Part shown: in pieces, positions 5,465-7,244 of the stretch
How the letters are laid out: every line of letters starts with the position of its first letter
Position numbering within the stretch: the first letter of the stretch is position 1
Assembly (NCBI GenBank): GCA_030042955.1
Contig: JASHYQ010000179.1
Span: forward strand, 1 to 7,244
Source: Thermoplasmata archaeon
GTDB taxonomy: Archaea > Thermoplasmatota > Thermoplasmata > Lutacidiplasmatales > UBA184
Direction: 5' to 3'
Length of the DNA: 7,244 bases
Translations under genes and position numbers: made by a program
The notes under the pieces: generated by a model
The model's input: only the letters and a program-made list of their open reading frames with translations
Told to the model about the DNA's origin: nothing
Database searches by the model: none

Positions 5465-6250
5465 ATGACCGAAGGGTCGTTGGTCGGCCGGAAGAGCGAA
5501 GAGGACGGGGTCGAGGTCCTGGTACTGAAAAATCCACCGGTGAACGCGCTCAGCACCGCCCTGCTGCGAGACCTGGATACCGCGGTCGCCGCCCTGGAGG
5601 CCGACCCCAAGGTGCGGGCGGTCATCCTCGCGGGTGAAGGCCAGTACTTCAGTGCCGGGGCCGACATCAAGGAGATGGCGACCATGGACCTTTCGAAAGC
5701 GCCCGACACGGTGCGCAAGGGCCATGCCCTGTTCGCGCGCATCGCGGGGCTCCGCCCCCCGGTGGTGGCGGCGATCAACGGCCTCGCGTTTGGGGGAGGG
5801 TTGGAGCTGGCGCTCGCGGCCGACCTTCGGGTGGCCGGTGAATCCGCCAAGTTCGGCGCCCTCGAGGTGAACATCGGGTTGATGCCCGCCTACGGCGGGA
5901 CCCAGCGGCTACCCCGGATCGTGGGAGTCCCGAAGGCGAAGGAGCTGATCTTCACCGGCGCGACGATCTCGGCTGCCGAGGCGCTCAAGATCGGCCTCGT
6001 GAACAAGACCGTGCCCGCGGGACAGGAGCTCCGCGCGGCCCGGGACCTCGCCCACACCATCGGCCAGAAGGCCCCGAAGGCGGTTCAGGCGGCGAAGCGC
6101 GCCATCGTGGAGGGCCTCGCCTTGCCGCTCGCCAAGGGGACGGAGCTGGAAACGGAGCTGTTCGCCTCCGAGGTCCTCCCGTCCAACGACCTGCCGGAAG
6201 GCATCATGGCGTTCGTCGAACACCGGCCCCCCAAGTTCCAAGGAACCTAG
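5465..6250 (+). CDS. Enoyl-CoA hydratase/isomerase family protein (crotonase)
   Basis: The enzyme should add water across the trans-2 double bond of an enoyl-CoA, the second step of beta-oxidation, in the cytoplasm. The 261-residue length is standard for a crotonase. The first oxyanion-hole segment is FSAGADIKEM (62-71) and the second AINGLAFGGGLELALAAD (103-120). The two catalytic glutamates of true hydratases are both present, Glu114 in GGGLELAL and Glu134 in FGALEVNIGLMP. GGTQRLPR (144-151) follows, and the C-terminus has the family ending SNDLPEGIMAFVEHRPPKF (240-258). The ATG is fixed by the AGGAGGT site. The acyl-CoA dehydrogenase gene begins 2 bases after the stop, so the two form an operon. 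Exact chain length is unknown; a short-chain crotonyl-CoA-type hydratase or a 3-hydroxypropionyl-CoA dehydratase-like role cannot be told apart here. Confidence 0.93.
   Translation: MTEGSLVGRKSEEDGVEVLVLKNPPVNALSTALLRDLDTAVAALEADPKVRAVILAGEGQYFSAGADIKEMATMDLSKAPDTVRKGHALFARIAGLRPPVVAAINGLAFGGGLELALAADLRVAGESAKFGALEVNIGLMPAYGGTQRLPRIVGVPKAKELIFTGATISAAEALKIGLVNKTVPAGQELRAARDLAHTIGQKAPKAVQAAKRAIVEGLALPLAKGTELETELFASEVLPSNDLPEGIMAFVEHRPPKFQGT
6240..6244 (+). promoter_or_regulatory. Weak Shine-Dalgarno-like site of the acyl-CoA dehydrogenase
   Basis: AAGGA lies inside the last codons of the hydratase gene, 8 bases before the ATG at 6253. With the 2-base gap between the genes, translational coupling is likely. 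Confidence 0.35.
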
Positions 6251-6252
6251 CC

Positions 6253-7244
6253 ATGGCGATCGAGTTTTCGTTCACGCCGGACCAAGAGGCGTTTCGCGAC
6301 GCGACCCGGGCCTTCCTTCAGAAGGAGGTCGCCCCGGTGGTCGCGGAGATGGACGAGAAGGAGGTGTTCCCCGCCGCGTCCGTGAAGCGGATGGCGGAGG
6401 AGGGGTATTTCGGCGTCCCGATTCCCGAGGAGTGGGGCGGGCTCGGACTCGGCAAGGTCGGTTACTGCATCTTCCTCGAGGAGCTCGGGAAGGTCGACGC
6501 GTCGCACGGGGTGATCGTGGGCGCGCACACGTCGCTCGGGACCATGCCGCTCCTCTACTACGGGACGGAGGAGCAGAAGCGCCGCTGGCTCATCCCCGCG
6601 GCCAAGGGGGAGAAGCTGCTCGCGTTCAGCCTCACGGAGCCGGGGTCGGGCAGCGACTCCGGCGCGGTGCACACCGTCGCCGAGAAGCAGGGCGACAAGT
6701 GGGTCCTCACCGGGAACAAGATCTACGTCTCGAACGGCCGCGAAGCCTCGGCGGTGGTCGTGATGGCCGGGAACGACGTCAAGCTCGGGCCGAACGGAGG
6801 GGTCACGGCGTTCATCGTCGACACCAACCGACCCGGATTCTCGGTCGGGCGGTGCGAGAAGAAGATGGGGCTGCACGGCACGTCGACCGCGGAGCTGATC
6901 CTGGACCACGTCGAGCTCGGCCCCGAGCACGTCATCGGGGAGGTCGGCAAGGGATTCCACGTCGCGATGACCGCGCTCGACGTCGGCCGGGTCTCGCTCG
7001 GCGCGGCCTCGCTCGGGGGGATCGAGGAGGCGACGACCCGGGCGCTCGAGTTCTCGAAGAACCGGACACAGTTCGGCCTGCCGATCAGCGAGTACCAGGC
7101 GATCCAGTTCAAGATCGCGGACATGGGCATGCGCGCCCAGGCGCTTCGCTACCTCGTCTACCACGCGGCGGCCCATCAGGACCAGCTGGGGACCGACCCG
7201 AAGGCGTGGACGCGGCTCGAGCGCGCGGAGAAGACCCGCGAGGC
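6253..7244 (+). CDS. Acyl-CoA dehydrogenase, short-chain/butyryl type, C-terminus cut off by window edge
   Basis: This FAD enzyme oxidises acyl-CoA to trans-2-enoyl-CoA, the first step of beta-oxidation, and passes electrons to electron-transfer flavoprotein. I translated 330 residues directly; the frame is open at the right edge. Families are about 380 residues, so roughly 50 are missing. The N-terminal helical domain covers about 6-115, with PIPEEWGGLGL (56-66). Family signature 1 is at 125-137 (FSLTEPGSGSDSG). The beta domain has GNKIYVSNG (154-162), and the C-terminal helical domain starts near 230 with RTQFGLPISEYQAIQFKIADM (271-291), whose Arg271 typically contacts FAD of the partner subunit. 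The segment ALDVGR (241-246) has no Glu at the position used as base by isovaleryl- and long-chain enzymes, so the catalytic Glu should be the C-terminal one, beyond the window. Substrate chain length is not decided. Confidence 0.93.
   Translation, partial: MAIEFSFTPDQEAFRDATRAFLQKEVAPVVAEMDEKEVFPAASVKRMAEEGYFGVPIPEEWGGLGLGKVGYCIFLEELGKVDASHGVIVGAHTSLGTMPLLYYGTEEQKRRWLIPAAKGEKLLAFSLTEPGSGSDSGAVHTVAEKQGDKWVLTGNKIYVSNGREASAVVVMAGNDVKLGPNGGVTAFIVDTNRPGFSVGRCEKKMGLHGTSTAELILDHVELGPEHVIGEVGKGFHVAMTALDVGRVSLGAASLGGIEEATTRALEFSKNRTQFGLPISEYQAIQFKIADMGMRAQALRYLVYHAAAHQDQLGTDPKAWTRLERAEKTRE

Noticed and set aside
6247..7176. A 309-codon minus-strand open frame opposite the acyl-CoA dehydrogenase
   Set aside because: It is the antisense shadow of a gene with intact acyl-CoA dehydrogenase motifs and has biased Arg/Asp/Leu-rich composition.
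1..7244. A defence, mobile-element or otherwise new multi-gene system
   Set aside because: Every gene falls in a known metabolic or housekeeping family. There are no transposase, integrase, nuclease or toxin genes, no direct repeats and no spacer-repeat array.

Overview
The window reads as a stretch of an archaeal chromosome of high GC content (roughly two-thirds G+C or more by eye). Two genes are diagnostic: a translation initiation factor of the aIF1A/eIF1A type and a Bud32/PRPK-type kinase of the KEOPS complex. The control regions agree: short A/T-rich boxes (TTTAAT, TTAAG, TTATAT, GATATAC) stand out from the GC-rich background and lie 24-31 bases before start codons, as archaeal TATA boxes do on leaderless genes. 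A Euryarchaeota/Thermoplasmatota-like heterotroph that oxidises fatty or other organic acids fits the gene content, but the lineage is an inference, not read from the sequence.

Layout. 1-1034 (minus): a FixC/ETF-quinone oxidoreductase, cut by the left edge. 1143-1733 (minus): a small membrane protein with a bacterial-type PH (bPH2/YdbT-like) domain. 1824-2675 (plus): an amidohydrolase of the COG2159 type, divergent from the PH gene across a 90-base double promoter. 2701-3144 (plus): aIF1A with an unusual acidic N-terminal tail. 3153-4646 (plus): a bifunctional NAD(P)H-hydrate repair enzyme (Nnr), close behind aIF1A in the same transcription unit. 4655-5320 (minus): a free-standing Bud32, convergent with nnr with only 8 bases between the stops. 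5465-6250 (plus): an enoyl-CoA hydratase, followed after 2 bases by an acyl-CoA dehydrogenase (6253 to the right edge, truncated).

How the genes work together. Acyl-CoA dehydrogenase and enoyl-CoA hydratase catalyse the first two steps of acyl-CoA beta-oxidation. Electrons from the dehydrogenase normally pass to electron-transfer flavoprotein and then to quinone through a FixC/ETF-QO enzyme, which is the gene at the other end of the window. The centre holds housekeeping functions: translation initiation, cofactor repair and tRNA t6A modification. No gene-free stretch exceeds 144 bases. I saw no tRNA, rRNA, CRISPR array, insertion sequence or defence system, and nothing that amounts to a new multi-gene system. 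The points worth a second look are small: the promoter architecture, the aIF1A tail, altered motifs in Bud32 and Nnr, and an inverted repeat before fixC.
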